DNA of 64,000 nt from Brachypodius melanocephalos (Eukaryota; Chordata; Aves; Passeriformes; Pycnonotidae): NCBI GenBank assembly GCA_013398615.1, contig VZSR01003807.1, positions 547,921 to 611,920 of the forward strand, given 5' to 3'. A program made the translations under genes and the position numbers. Below the pieces are notes generated by a model. The model saw only the letters and a list, made by a program, of their open reading frames with translations, was not told the DNA's origin and did no database searches. Positions 1 to 15,700 of the stretch are shown in pieces; the stretch's first letter is position 1; each line of letters begins with the position of its first letter.

Positions 1-638
1 AAAAAAAAAACCCAAACCAAACTCCCAAACTAATTGTGCCTCACTATTATGTATTCAAATCTTGGCATCATTCCTGTGAATAATTTGACCTATATAAAGG
101 TTTCCTATGGCACAAACGGTAAAACATTATGGAATATTATGAAAGAGTGGACTATTTTCTATATCGATGGATATATGAGGGAAAAAAAGACCTTCAAGTA
201 GGGCAGAGGAGAAGATTGGTGTTCTGGGTTTTTTATAAAAAATTCAAGCTTTTAAAAGTACCTATGACATTTGGCACCAGAATGAGGAGGAGAACAAGTT
301 CTTGAACACAGGTCTCTTTATTTCATGGTCTGCACAACGTATAGAAATATATTGGATATTTAAACTAAACCACTGACACAGAGTGTTGGAAGTCTGTCAG
401 TTAACAGCGTAATTTTCAAGACATTGTTTGCTGCATTACCTTTTATGTTAACACAATATATATTTTTCTAGAATTACCTTTGTTTGAAGGCAAGTTTGTT
501 TCTGTAGTGACACCCAAAAAAATCCCAAAAAACCATTCTGCAAATTAGAGACTTGGATTTTTTTTCAGCCACAAACAGTTGAATTTGTATAGAAATGCAT
601 CAAACTAATATTCTGTTTTAGTATTTCACACAACACAC

Positions 639-694
639 ATATGTATATGTGTGTGTATATATATATATACATATACATACATATATATATATAC
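639..694. repeat. (TA/TG)n microsatellite
   Basis: Alternating pyrimidine-purine tract mixing TA and TG/CA dinucleotides, about 55 bp long. Confidence 0.9.
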
Positions 695-2645
695 AGGGCA
701 GGCTTCAAGACATCCTGTACTTCAAGAAATAACAAGAATCAAAGTAATTTCAGCTGGTTTCACATTACAGGTACATAACATCCTTTTGCTTTCTTTTAGT
801 TAGTATAAGTATGCATAATATGCAAGTAGAGACACATTTTTTTGAAAGTCCACCAGCTGCACAGCAAAAAATATCATCTGGCAAAAAGTCCAGTATCTAA
901 GTAGAACATAAGGGAATATAGTTTTTAGGGGGTTAGTATTTTCAGCTTTCATTATTCAAATTATTCTATGAAAATAAGAGGCCACAAGTAGAACCAATGC
1001 ACTTGAATTTTGCATTTGTTTCACAACTAGCAACAGGCAAGAGCAATAGGAAAAGGAGACATTATGGAGTTGAATTTTACTATAATTTTCCTGTTCAGAA
1101 AGTGGAGTCTAAAGCAACATAGACTTCATCACCCTTACTCCTGAAGATCTATAGTGCATGAAGGCTTTACCAACTCTGATTTTGTAGTTTAAGCCAAGAA
1201 CAGAAGACATATAAGCAGCGCTTTGGAAAGATTTGTTTTCTTGAAAGATGAGTGTTTGACAGAATTTAAGCATTCAATCAGCTAGATCAAAGCCACATGG
1301 TTTCTTTGCAGACAGAAGACAGAAGCTTTTATTCCTAAGATAGCTCTCCTATTGCAGAAATGAGAAGTGAGGAGAAAATATAGAAAACAGGTTGAGAGCT
1401 TTTAACTATAATTCCTTGAGGTCTATCACACACACATAACCATACAGGGGTAAATACATATAGTATCACTCAAGCTGAGAACCTCAGTTTTCATAGTACC
1501 TATAGATGACATGCTCACATTTTTCCTCCCATTATGCTCAGTGCATGGATAGGGTTGATCCCTTTTAGTGTCTTTAATTCCTGTATTTGATATGCTTTGC
1601 ATATCAGAGGCAGCTTGCCTATCCAGAGGGACTCAAGATCAGAGGCCACCATGAATAAGACATAAAACAGCTGTTAAAGGACCCACTGATGATGTTTATA
1701 TAGAGATGCTCTAGGTAGCTTTTTGCTTAAAGAGGAGAAAGCTTTTTCTAGAATTGATAGGACGGATAATTGTATAGGAAGCCAAATTAGTCAAGAGATT
1801 TAAATTGTGAGAGGAAAACAATGTCTCAAAGTTAGTAAGCTGGGGCTGTAGAGAGGCAAAGGAATAAAAACATTTTTCCAGACAATGTATATGTGCAGAA
1901 CTCCATCAAAAGAATTATAAAAATGTAAGAGATCCACCCTATCCAGTATTTTCACTAGACACACAAACAAATGAAAAGATATGTTTAAAGATAACTAGGT
2001 CTAAAAATGTCCTATTCTTCCCAAACAGGACTGGAATTTCAGCTTCCTCAGGACTCATTATTGTTGAGGCTTATTAATTTGCCTCTCTTCTATGTTGTCT
2101 TTAATGAAAAGCATAACTCCCCTGCCAGCAAGGTGCAGTCTGTGTTCCCTGTACACTTTGTAGCACGTACTGCAGTGCCTCCACTGATTACCCTTCTTTG
2201 ACCAAGTTTGTGGAAAGCCTAACAGGTCACCCAGGGCCACCTTCACTCAGTGCTGTCCACCCTGTTTTCCCATCTTACTTCTTCAGTTTTAAAACCTTTT
2301 GTCTTCCCTTATGACTAAAATTAACTTTATCTCTTCTGGGCAGATGCTCCTGGAACCTCCTGAGAAGTTTCTCTAATGCATAATACTTTTAATGTATTAG
2401 CTACTTCAGCACCTGCATTTCTTTGCTGTCAGCCTTTAATAAATATTATTTATGTGCTCAATAAAAGCAGAAGTCTCATCTACTTCACTTAACATGACAT
2501 TTTTATAGGCAAGTAAAATTAGTAACTCCCAATAATTATTTTGATGTGTTTAAATTACTCAATCAATCAACTTGTTCTTGGACTCTTCATTACAGTTATA
2601 TAAGACCCATTTCAAATTATGTTCACAAATCTGGAAATAATGAGT

Positions 2646-2780
2646 TTGGTTGTGGAGGGTTTTTTCAGTTGGTTTGGCTGGGGTTTTTTGTTTGGTTGCA
2701 TTATTTTGGTTTTGTTGCTGTTTTGTTTGGATTTTTGGGGTTATTCTGTTGTTTGTTGGTTGGTTGGTTTTTTCTTCTAT
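2646..2780 (+). repeat. T/G-rich low-complexity tract
   Basis: About 135 bp of almost only T and G on the plus strand, with recurring GGTTTT, TTTGG and TTGG words, ending in ggttggttggtttttt. It produces overlapping artefact open frames on both strands. No transposon recognised. Confidence 0.85.
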
Positions 2781-5700
2781 CAATCCCTATACACTCTACA
2801 TTACCATCATACTACCATATTATATTTTTCTCAACCTAATAAATTAGGAAAAAATTACCAGTAAATTATTTTTTCTTTCTAGTAAATAAACTGAGTTGCC
2901 TGCTGAACATTTGTTCAAAAGGCAGTCACAGCAAATGTCTTACTGCATCTCAGATCTAAAATTAAGAAACTACAGACATAAAAGTTTGTAAGGAAGAACT
3001 GTAACTGGAAAGATCAAAAGCAAGTAAGATGGAATAACTTATTTAATCTTTTCCTCGGATAAGAAACAGAGCAGAGGAATAAAACACATCAATATTGAAA
3101 AAAATATTCAAGTCAAAAAAGGAGAAGAAATTTCAAAACAAGACTGAACCATTTATGTCGAATGCCTTCTTCCATCTGAGGTTCAGGCAAACTGTCTTAC
3201 AATGCATTCAGATTTATTTAAATTAATAAACAGGCCCGCATATCTAAGGGAGGGATTTTTTTTTTCCCTTGGCAAAACTCCAATTGATTTCTTGGGGGCC
3301 AGGACTGTAATTAAGATCTTTAATTTACGTTATGCATATGTAAGCCACTTCATCAGTTGTTCTGATTTCCCTTGCCAGATTACAGATACATAGAAAGCTG
3401 ACCCTTACTTCAGATTCCTTAATTATACTTCCACTAAATTAATTAGCAATTTTCCTATCAAATTAGGAGTGTAGAGGTATTTTGACTTGTTTGAAAAACA
3501 GACCTGTTGTGGGTTAAGAACACAAGGGAACACATCTCAGACACCAAAATCTCACAGCAAGGACATTTCTAGTTTCTGCAGATTTCAATGTTTTAATCCA
3601 GCATTTTTCACAGGACCCACATCATTCTCAGTGAGATGGTGGGAGACCCCATCTTATGTGCAGTCCCAAATTACACAATAATCCACACTGGTTCTCATCA
3701 GATGTCAAATGTCAATGTGTCTGACTGCAGCACAGCAACACAGCAATACTTCCTGCTGTGGGAATCCACACAGACCACAGCTAACTCATGGACAACAGAA
3801 AAACTTAGAGCCTAAGGGCTTCTGAAGAGCCAGAGAGAAAGTAGCACAGTACTACCAATGCTTGAGACACAGTTGCTGCAGATGACATAAGAATCAAACT
3901 TTTTTTCATGCATTGTGTAAGAACTGATGAGTGATTTTGAGGTTTTGCTCATCAGTGATGCAATTTATGACATATTATTCTTCATGTACTATTCCTCAAA
4001 TTGCCAAATATGGTTGTTGGCTGCCTTGTACACAGAAGTTTGACTTTCTCTGGCAAAGGCTAAATTGTGCTTGCATCAAGCCTACTGGAGTCAATAACAG
4101 ATACCATTTCTCGAGGCCTGTAGAGCATTTCTTGAAATCCAATGCCCAAAACTTGCTACAGTGTCCTACGCAGTGATTCAGCACCACTGATGTAGATTGG
4201 ATAAACTACAAAAATTGATTGATGTCTGACATTCATATGTTGCTATCCCTCATTCAATGTACTTAGTGCAAAACTTGGCAACTCATAGTATGACTTCATG
4301 TGCCAATTATGCCTGTATTCCAAGAAACGGGTTTCTAATTTACCTTAATTAGAGGTAGCATGCTAATCACTTGAAGCTATTTCAATCTTATTTCTGTCAG
4401 GGATAAAATAATTTCTATTCCTATATCTTGTTACCACTGCTAATTCTTCTTTGTTGTCCATTTTCTTTCTATTACATCAACATCAATAAGAAATTGAAAA
4501 CATGAACATTTCCTCTGCTTTACTCCCCCTATTGGTAAAATCATGACATAAATTAACACTGCATGTTCATATGGGCATTTAGAGACAAGTTCATATCCAT
4601 ACGCATACATAGAGTTTATTGTTACTTTCTTCAAAATTTAATAGTTGGTTATGTATTGGTTGTGTTTCAGATAAAGAACTGGTTGTATTTCAGATAAAGA
4701 ATACCTCAGAGCCTTCCATACTGAACCCCAAAAGGTTCAGAAATATGCATTTAAACAAGATTGCTATGTTAATATTACTGTCTTTAGAAATACACATCAA
4801 TTTACATATAAAAACACACAACACTATTTAAAATACAGCTGGCTTGCCTCAGGATATTACACTGAGGAAGCTTAAAATGTCTTACTTCACTGGTTCATTT
4901 ACCAAAAAACTGTAGAAGAAATAAACCTATCCATTGTTAGAGTAACCCAACCTAAACTTTTACAATTTGTTATAAATTTACAGTATCTAAACAGCCCATA
5001 AGCATTTGTATCTGGAATTTATTTCCTTTAAGAGTTCATACTCAGAGTCAGCACTTCTTTGTTTTCTGATAAAAAAGCTGAACAGTTTTGATGTTCCTGG
5101 ATGAAGCCATGCTCCCATTGAAATTGAAAGGAAAGTCAACAGCAGCTACAAAGAGCTGAAAATAATTTCTGGGGTTTTGTGGTTTTTACCACCAACAAAG
5201 ATTACCACTTCTGCTTTAGGTATTTATCTTGACTGCTTCATCCATTTTGTAGCCATAAAAAAGAGACTCACAGAGTCTCTAAAATCTTTAAAATCTTGCA
5301 GAGATTGAGATATGGAATAGGAATGCTACAAAAATATTTTCAATTGTAAGAATAAAGAAAGACTAAGGAGTAGATTCTCATTACTAACCAGACTTAAACT
5401 GGATAATTCTACTGGTTTCTATGTTGTAACTCCACTTTTTCATTGCTTTGACTTATATCATAGTCAGTTACATCTCAGCTGCAAATGGTATTTCTACTAA
5501 AAGAAATTTCACCATGGAATTCATTCTTTAGATGGTCACTTCAGCTGTCCATAAAACAGCATAAGAAAAATAAGCACTTCAAAAAGGAATCCAGACCAGC
5601 ACACAGAGTAGGAAGGTGATTGCCAACAGAGACAACAAAAGAAAAATGAAACCACAGAAATGTCTTAACTGCCATCCTTTCCCAGGGTTTGGCTCCTTAC

Positions 5701-6605
5701 CCAAGATGAGGCAGTGAGAAGCTCACTTCACTCAGGATTCATGGTCTAGAACGTGTTCCTGAAAATGTTTTTTTATGACCTGCATTGCTGTATCTATTGG
5801 CTGATCACTGTATTCATATGATATTTTTTTGCTTTTAGCTTCTAAATGTTTTATTTAATATTTATTTCTTATATACATATTTGTGTGTGTGTCTATGTCT
5901 GTGTATGTTTATATACTTCAAACAGCTAACACTTTTAGACCACGACCTACATGGTTTTGGGTGCTATCAAAGAACTGATGCTGCACAAGAGGAGCTGACA
6001 CCAGGAAGGGATCCTCCAGTCGAGCTTATGTCATGTGGCTGCAGTTATATGCAGGGGTTGGCAGAGTCATTCATTTCCAGATGAGCTAAATAATAACCTG
6101 CACTGATATTCCACTACAAAGTAAGCATAGGACATGGAATGAAAAGAGTATTCTAGATCAAGAAACATTTATCTGTTCCACATATGATCAAGATACATTC
6201 TGCAATTAAAATTTTCTATCCCCAAACTTCCAATTAGAAGTCTGTTCCAGGTCCTCACTCATTTGATTACTAGGCAGGAAACTAGGAAAGAGATTTCAAG
6301 TTTTTCCATGGCTGTTGTTTCTCAGGGATACTTTTTAAAAATTTCATGGATCCACTAGAGAATTCTACCAAGAATTCCACATTACTTTAGGATTTCAGGC
6401 AATTTTCCCTTCTCCTTAACTCTCTATCTCAACTTCTGTACGGCAGACACAAATTTGCACAATCAGAAGACAGTTGCTAATCTGGCTGCTGATTTTTTCG
6501 GCCACATACCCTCTTTTAAACTGGGTCATTGTAATAAAGGGGTTGTCATAATTACAGCTTATCAAAGGCCATCTTGCAGTCAGATTGCTGCCCATTTGCC
6601 CAGAG

Positions 6606-6751
6606 AGATTGTGGAGCCTCCATTCTGGAAGATTTCCAGAAGCTGACTGGACATGGGTCTGAACGACTTGGTGCAGGTGGCCCAGCTTGAGCAGAGGGGT
6701 TGGACTGGATGCCCTCCAGCAGTCTCTTACAGTCTCAACATTCCTGTGATA
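6606..6751 (+). mobile_element. CR1 LINE 3'-end fragment
   Basis: The sequence reads like the 3' end of an avian CR1: a stretch near ggtctgaacgacttggtgca, then gcccagcttgagcag, ggttggactggatgccctcc and a tail ending in ctcaacattcctgtgat. Only about 145 bp remain, so it is a strongly 5'-truncated copy. The wording of the motifs is from established knowledge of CR1; the ends are approximate. Confidence 0.85.
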
Positions 6752-9700
6752 TCAGATTGGTGAAGCACAGAGCTGAAGATATTGCATGATGAAAAACAAC
6801 AAAGAGCACAGTGCAGTTATTTGGTTCAGTCATTATTATATGAGAAAGAAAGGCCAAGTCTAGTTAACTTGTGTAGATTAAAGCAAAATCCAATTCAATT
6901 TTAAAAATATGTGTAATTAGTGGTATTTTAATACATTTTTAGTGTAGAAAACACTTTTACTCTATCCTTACAATAGCAATTTTTGAAAGTCTGCGAAATA
7001 CACTTGGAATTCACATGGCTGGACAAATGATCAGGAATGTTTTCCAGATCATTTGTTTTAATGATGAGTTTGAAACAACTTAAGTGTAATCTCAGACATT
7101 CTTCAAAACTCTGCCATAATCTCTGAGGCTACTAATGCTTGCATGACAACATTGACATTACGATCCTGTCTCTTCACTCAGTAACTAAATAAACTGAGGA
7201 AAACATGAAAAAGATTTTTTACTAGCAATCCAATCAGGTGTATAATTTCAAATTTCACTTCAAAATCTGGACATTAGCTCACAGGAAAATACACTAAGAA
7301 ACCAAAATTCTTTCATGCAAACCTAGCCACACAAGCATAATCAGGCATTTCTCTTCAAAGGAGTAGTTTTACACCCCTAATTACCCTTGAAACACCAGAG
7401 AAACGGATTTTTCTTTCTAAAACTGAAGCTTGTATCAGAATTTAACAGCCTCACACTTCTTTTATTATTCCACACTCAAATGGCTAAACATGTTTACTCA
7501 GAGTATACCAGGGAGGTTTTTTACCAAAACCCTGATATTCTCATGCAATTTCCATATATAAAATAGTAACTTCATTATGAAATTATGTATCACAAAAGAC
7601 AATTAATTTAAAAAGTAAGCTTTTTTAATGAAAGTATTTCTATTACTTCTTGCATTGAACATTTTCAAAACAAAATGCAAGAGTAAAATTCTCAATATAA
7701 TTCATCTTGAATAGTGTTGTTTGTATCCCCATATGATATTTATAAAATTTCTGCACGTGGCATAAAGTCTGTGTTACAAAAGCTTTGAGAAAGAACAACT
7801 TTTTTTAAAAAAACCTTAGGTGTTAAGTACTGACCACAGAGGCCCAAAGCAGCAAATGAAGTCATTTGTGCCTGGCAGACCTAGACCCAATTTAAAGTAA
7901 CTGCAGGTAGATGTATTTCTTCAGTGTACCTACACACACAGTTTAAATTGTCACTATAGTTTAAAATATTTTGAAATAAAATGTATCAGATTAGTTGCTA
8001 AAAGAAAGGGTTATAAAAACATAGATATAATTGAAGTATTTAGCAATTAGCACAGTGGCTGGAGGTATCCTAAATTTTGTTCTGTTTTAGTTTACTTCTG
8101 GGTTAACAATTTAAATAAAGAAAAAAAACACCTCTCAAGTATTAGTTACTAATCTTACATGCTTATACCAAAAAAATTATTACTGAAATGTAATGAGTTT
8201 ACCTAAACACTTCTTTTTTTAAAGTACCACCAATGTAATTTTTAAAGAACATTATATTAATGGAAATGCTAAAACCCCTCAGTTCTACCCTACCCTAAAA
8301 ATATAGTATGATCTTTTTATGTAAGTTAAATTTTCTAAAGTCTCTTAATATTTATTAATGACCTTTAGGACATGTATTCTGAAATTTATTAAAGCAAACA
8401 TGTGATTAAATACAAATTCCAGATATCTATTAATCTTGCCTAAAATGGTAGAAAACAATGAAATTTGTATCTTCCCCATATATATGTACGAAACAAAGTT
8501 TAACCTGAGATTAAAATTCAACCTTATGCATGAACTGCAGAATTGTACCTTTCTAATCACAGCAATAGAAATGTAATTTCACAAAAAAAAAAAAAAAAAA
8601 AACCACTGCACTAGTATTACATTATCACTTTCCCAGAGAATTAAATAGATTCCACTTTGTCAAAAATACTTCTGGAAGCAACTACTGAAAGTAATTCTTA
8701 AGATGAACTTTGAAGAAGAGGAGAAGCCAAATGTGTTTTCCATATATAAACGAAGTACAGTTGCTGGCAGGCAAAAACCATAAAACATAATGAGATGTCA
8801 CCACCAGAAAAAAGTACCTTCCCACTCCTTAGTGACACATTACAACTGTCTGTCTGTCCATGAAAGAGACCAGGTGACTCATTAGCAGCAGCGTGAGTGT
8901 GCCTTTATAGCCTCCACAGGCTCTGTTCTGAGAGTCATGGGCTATTGTCACTTGGAATCTAACACACTAAAAAGCACGGATAAGTCCTAAATCTGAGTGC
9001 TCTCTTGCCTTTCCAGCTCTCTTGTCAAAAAGTGGAAGATGATTTTGTACAGTGCAGGGAGCTAAAAGGTATCTACAAGTCTCTACAGTATGATCAGCTG
9101 CATGACATGAATTTTCCATTCATGATCACCGCAGTATGTAAAATCACTTTGAGGAGAAGGCCATAATTCATTTCACTTTTGCCATTCAACAGAGGGTTAT
9201 TCTAAAGTTTTTCAAATAGTATTTTGAGATTATAATTGTTGACATTAGTAATTACAAGAAGTGGGCCAAGATGCAAACATTTAATGGCAAAATAAGGCAT
9301 AACTTTGGACAGACAAATGTAGATGACTATTGCTAAGTGGAACTTCTCAAAGAGAATGAAAGATCTGGTATACCATTCAGGATATCACAGGAGAGAAAGA
9401 GGGAGAATTTACATGTGATATACAGGTAAGATACTTCTAAAAGTATTGTTTTGTTGAACTTATAAATATAATCCAAGTTACATAATATAATACAGAATAT
9501 GAAAAAAACCCTCTAGTCCTGTTGGGATCATATTTAATTTCATAAAGAAATATTTAAGATTACTGAAATCTTGTGCAGATTCACCTTTAAATCTTTTAAA
9601 TCCATATTAAATACATCTCTTCGATAGCTTCCTATTCCTGTGCAAAATATTTGATGAATGCGTACTTATTTCTTTACTTGTAATCTTGCACTTTTACAAA

Positions 9701-12700
9701 GAGTAAGTCATCCCATCTGGAATACTCTTTATTTTTCCACCAATGGAAGCAAGCAACAATAGAAGGAAAACGTGAACAGATTTCACTTTTCACTTTCCAT
9801 TTTAACTTTACTAAATTAGGAAGTTTCATCTTTCTGGTAGCTGAAAGGTGCAATTGTCAAAGGTGCAATTTTAAGATTCCTCACCACTGCAATTTTATAA
9901 TGCAACAGCAGGTTCTATATATGGAATTATTTCTTTCATAACGTGAAGATTATTTATAAACAATTATTTAATGTTGTTTGCTGCCATTTGGGAAAAAAGG
10001 ACTATATCTGAAGTTCCTAAAAGTGATAAACTTTGCTTTTTGTCGATTCCTCATTAACCTGGTATCTTTTGGATAGCATATATATCACAATGAAAAGTTA
10101 AAATTAAAATATTTTTGTCAAAATGCAAAACATTTTTTTTGAAAATCATGTTTTAATTTATTTTCTATTATGTCATTGGCAAGTATACAGATTTTCATTT
10201 ATGTTTTTGACTATAATACTATAAAATAGGAAAAGCCCTAAATATGAACCATTATAAATATTTCCTCTAGCTAGCAAGTCACACAGAGAACACGCATTTT
10301 CAAGAATCTAATTCCCAGAGCACTTTAGCAGTTGCATAATTTGCTATAAAAGCAATCTTGAGACTGTATGTACACACATCACTAGCTTAGACACACTTCC
10401 AGAATTTTCTTGGGAGTTCCTTTGGATTGAGTTGATATCTTGCTGCTGAAAATTCTCTCCAGCACCTTCACAGCAGATATGCACAAAGCTGGCATTGCTT
10501 TGGAGAGGAACATATGGAAAGCCTCAAGAGTAATCATATCAGGAAAAACAAATAATATGCAGCAGTTCTTTTTAAAAAATCTGAATCTATGTATTTTTCC
10601 AGGAAAGATGGTGATTACCAAAATGTCATTTTTATTAAAAGAAGAAGATACAAGACAATAGACATAAAAGTTCAGAGCAACTTGATACCTCTTTCTGTGA
10701 TAAAATCTCTAGAGGGAGAAAACACCAATTGCTCAAAGTTACAGATGTCAGTGTATGAAAAAATTAAATAATCTTCCACAAGAGCACTGAGCAGACGCTG
10801 ATGCCAAGTGCATCTTCACACAGTTCACAGAATTTCTCATGCCAAATGGGGAAGAAATGGGTCTTCTGGAATTAAAATGCATCTGATTATGTTCAGCTTT
10901 GGAATGCCAGTCCTCTTCACTATGTATTTTCAGTTTTCTTTACATTATTAATTATGTGCCAAGTAAACTTGCTTTAACCCTCAGAGTCATACAATATTCC
11001 TTGGAGCAGATTTACGAACTTTGTGTCAAAGATTCATTCCAATCCATTAAACACCTCTGGACTGGTAAGCAGTCCTGAAATCATGACATCTCTACCATGC
11101 ACGTGAGGTAATTTTCTTGAAAAAATGATGCCTTGCTTTCCTCTATATTTAATGAAGGAAAACAGTTTGAAAAAACAGAAACAAAAGGACTGTATCAGGG
11201 CTTCAGATAAAGACAAAGATAGAACCAACAGGGAATCCTAAACTGGTCCTGGAGAAGAAAAGTTGACATCTTCCTATAAGTGGTCCTGCTAGTAGTAGAG
11301 ATACAGCAGTAGAGGAAAAATGAAAAAAATGTCTATTATGGTTGAAGCCATGGCTAGGAGCAGAAGCTCCTGGCATCAGCTGTTTCAGGGGAAGAAGAGC
11401 TCTGTACCTTTTCTTTCCTTTATACTCCCCTGAATGGTTAACACATAATATACAGAAGCACTGGGGTTTGATCCAAGTTATTAAGAACTTCCATGCAGAA
11501 GGTGAGAATGCCTGGACCAACTAATCCTTGAAATCTATAACCAAATTCTCTACTAAAAATACCCACATTTCTCTCAGTAACTAAATAAGAATCAAAAAAA
11601 ATGAAATACATGAGCTTCTAAAGAGACAAACAGTAGAGAAAATGTCAGGTTTTCCTGATACTTCTGCCTAATACATGGTTTAAGTATCTAAATGCTTAGC
11701 TGTATATGTTCCTTCCTTAAAGAGTGGAAGTGGGCTCCCAAACCAGAAGCACAGGTGAAGCCCAGTCCATTCATTTAGGAGACAATAGGAGGTCATCAGT
11801 GAAATATCAAGACAGGCAACATAATCAACCCCCAGAAACTAATGTGGAAGATGAACATGCAGAATATAAATAAAACACTACATCAAAAGAAATTTACCTC
11901 TGCTGGATAGTTAAGAAGAGAGGTGGTACATTCTCTAAGAGTTTCAAAAAGTAAACAGTGGAAAATTAGGAACACGTCCTGTGGTATTGCAGAAGCTATA
12001 AAAGCCAGGGGTCTTGTTTGCTGCCAAAGTTTGCAGGTTAGTTTTTAATTTTATCCTTACACATCTAAGCCTGCTAAGTTAATTGGAAGAAAACTTCACA
12101 CACTCACCTGTGTGAAATATTTACACAGAAAATAACTACAAAAAAGACCAAGAAAGTCTTTCTTCAGGCTTTCAAGATGTTAACATTATCTTGAATAGGT
12201 TCTGAGAAAAACTCTATTGCATATGTACCTTTCCACAAGAAACTGTTAGTGTATTTGGGTTCCCCATTTATTATATTATATAACATCCCGACTGTGGCTT
12301 TAGGTATTACTCCAGTAGGCTTTTCTACTATTTGTTATCATTTCATGACAGCCTCCAGACAGGATGCTGCTCCAAATAAAACAGATGGCTGTTTCCACCA
12401 ATGTCAGTCAAAGCAAGGTCCATCATTTCAATCCTGCACTTCGAGCACACAAAACACAAAAAACCTCCACTTGTTTGTATTTTAAAATCACTGTCAAATT
12501 AAGTACAACTACAATGACTAACCTTTAAACAAAGTTCTCTATTTAGAAATAGGTCCTGTCTCCAGCTATCAAGATTTTTCACCATACATACTACATAATG
12601 TCTTAGTTAGGCCAATCAAACCCCAAGTTCTTGGCCTGAAAAGCAGACTCCACAGCCAAATACAATAGCACTGGGGATCTGTTACAAACATTTCATGAAA

Positions 12701-15700
12701 AATTGTCAAACCCAGCATTTTCAGTCCTGTGACTATACTTTATATCATAAAGGACTGAAATTCTTTTTATAATTAATTAAGCTATTTTCCAGTTTTTCTC
12801 TAAATGTTAATAAGTATTTGAGAATGTTGTATCTTTTAAAAATAAAATACTTACTAAAACAATTTTCTTCCAGAACACTGGGATTTAAAAATATATTTTT
12901 ATAAGCCTGGAAAACTGCATCCATTCACAAAAGTATATGTGACACTACAATTACTATTAGTCCATCCTTATGTGCAGTGATCAAGAAAATCCTTTGTATC
13001 TTACATGCAAACGACATGAGAATCCACTGCTGCATAACATAAATTTTCTCCCATTCAGCTATCAGAGCAAAATTTTTTGTTTAATTATTTTATTTCTTAT
13101 TTTTATATAATTATTGTTATCAAGTTAGTATTTACTTTTTAATCAATTATTATTTCTTATTCTTGGTGAAATGTATTACATCTCTAATGTCATTGTCTTG
13201 CAAATACAAGGTGTAGCTCTTTTTTATTCGCCTCGTATTTACTGATGTTTTTTAGTATTTTTCATTATTCTTTCTTGTTTTAAGAATTTTTCATCTTCTA
13301 AATGTTCATTCTACCCTTTCCTGCAGCTTTAAAGCTTTGCAATAGAATTGAGTGTGAATACACTTTTTTGTTGTTGTTGTTATTTTCTTTGCTTCTGGAT
13401 TTTGTTCTACTCAACTTCTTTTTTGTTATGTTTGGTGAGTTTAATTGTACATAATTCTTTTACATAATGGTTTAGTAGTCTGGTGGAATAGATTTCTATG
13501 AATTCTTTTGAAGATTCATTTTTACTCAAATCACTGTCCAATATATTCCAAAGAACAAACTTGTGATCTTGTTGTTTTTTTTTTTCCCTGTAGTTTTGCC
13601 TGAGTAAGATTTATCCTTTAGGTCACAGAACAAAACCAGAAAGAAATCTTATTACATTTTTACCTAGTAGATGTATTTCCTTCAGGAACAAATGAATTTT
13701 CAAACAGAAAAACCCCACCTTTCCTCCTCTTCTTTTTTTCAAGTGCCAGTACAAAGTCAAGACCATGAAGCCATCAAGGTTTGACCAGCATCCCCAGTTC
13801 TAATGTGTCACCTTCCAAAGGTACTTTTTGAATAAACCTGAGCAACCAGATTAATAATATGTTCCATACACAGATATAGGATAGAATGGTGCAATTAGCC
13901 TTCTGAGAATCTACTATTCTATATGGGAGAACATAAAGTACAACTATTTTGGCGTATAAATATCTAAATACCAATGGCATAAGCTCACACAAGTATGAAT
14001 TGTATACATAAAGCAAATCCTTTGCCTTGGTTCTTATTTCATTTGAAAAAGTCAGAACATACGTTGTAAGACTGATGGGTCACTTTGAAATAGCATATCC
14101 TTGGGCTGCCATCATTCCTATAAAATTTATTCCATAAGGAATATTATATTGCCCTACACAGCTAATAAAGAAACTGTTTTTCAGAGACTCTGACTGATGT
14201 ATCTTAAAACTGAGAGGAAAGTATTCTAAACACTTTTAAAGAAGACAACTCTATTCCATCCTCATCCCCAAAAGCATGAGTTTCCCAGCACTTTGAATGA
14301 AGATTTGTAATATGCAAAAAAATTAAATAAAAAACCACTTGTAAAGATCTATCTGCATTTTTCATGAAAGGTTGTCTTTTACACATTTATAAGTACAGAT
14401 CTCAGAGTAAAGTTCTACAGAAGATAAAATATGGGCTACTAGAAATTGCAGTTGAAGTACCCAGGAAACCCTTGCCCTGATGACAGACTAGGTTTATTTA
14501 TCCTGTATGTGGATGAAGGAATGACCTGGCTAACTGTGCTGCTTCAGCTGAGCAGGTGAACTGAAAAGGTTTATCTATAGGAATGGTCAGAAAGAACTTC
14601 AGTAAAGAATCTGAGACTCTTCTTTCTCTGCTTTTGGTGATGTTGGCTAAATAACGCTTCTTTTAGGTGACTACCTTGGCTAAATAATGTTTCTTTTCTT
14701 GCATGAAATTTCATGTTTGTAATCCCTACAGTTTCTTTCCTAATCATCATTATTTCTCCACAGTATTTTCCACTTTTCTCTTCCTTTTTCCCCTACCACA
14801 GTGCTTCCTTGTCAGTTGAGATATTCCTCTTTTGTATTCCTTCACTCGCCTCAGAGGCCCAGTCTCATACATTAATTTACTTCTTTTATTCTCTCCATTA
14901 CTTATTAACATATCAATATCATCTGACTTCCTCCTTCCAACGTGAACACTCCCTAGTTTTTGTGTCTTTAAAATGCCTACTGTTGTTCACATTTGTTTCT
15001 CCAGTTACAGATAATCTCTCATTTACTCAATAACAAAGCATGAACTGTTTGCAGTCAGGTTGGGTCAGAGTTTTTTTGCAGTCCTCTTGCCTAACATACC
15101 TTTGGCCCTTGGATTTCATTGAAGTGATTCCTGATATGCTTTCCAGCAATCTCTTCCTAGACGTAACTGACAATAAATGTGCCATCCATACTTGCTTCCA
15201 TCTATCAAGCTGCCTTCAATACAGCTGACAATGCTTTTCCTGGATTTTAGATTTCTCTTGGATTCCATGTTTCTTGTCTGTCCTAATTATCTTTAATCAG
15301 TCACTCAGAAGAACATTCTTACCTGCCAGTAAGTTCCCCAACATTTCACAGAAGTCTGTTCTTATTTTTCTCTTTCTCCCACTGACATATTAACTTTAGA
15401 TAATGTCAAGCTGCTATTTCTCTAAGCAGAGCTCACAGTTAAACCTCTCTTCCAGACCAATCTACATGCCAATCTAATGATTCACCATTATTGCAACTCC
15501 AACAAGATTAGAACAAGGATCCTTATTTCTCTTTCAGTGCAATTTTTGCTCAAACCTTCTCCATCCTAAGTAAACAATAACTTGTCACTGGGACAGGTAA
15601 ATTGGAGATTATCTGCAACTTAAATTTCCTTCTACATTGTCACCTCGAAGTGGCTAGTCCTACAGTTTTTTCTGCTTAGGATCTCAAGGATATGGTCTTC

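Larger units (their letters stand above)
1..6605. other. AT-rich non-coding stretch at the left edge
   Basis: No gene recognised on either strand. It holds a TA/TG microsatellite (639-694), a strand-skewed T/G-rich stretch (2646-2780) and A/C-rich low-complexity sequence at the very start. Open frames such as 2546-2839 fall in the T/G-rich tract and are composition artefacts. Confidence 0.6.

Noticed and set aside
2546..2864. Overlapping hydrophobic open frames of 65-97 codons
   Set aside because: They all fall in a T/G-rich low-complexity tract that yields Phe, Leu, Val, Gly and Trp in any frame.
15157..15201. Alternative last-exon candidate for WDR27 on the minus strand (a short frame with MDGTF and a stop)
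   Set aside because: The phase is workable and the peptide loosely WD-like, but the upstream acceptor (cagcttgatag) lacks a pyrimidine tract. It shows that such short matches arise by chance, which lowers confidence in the 18420-18476 candidate too.
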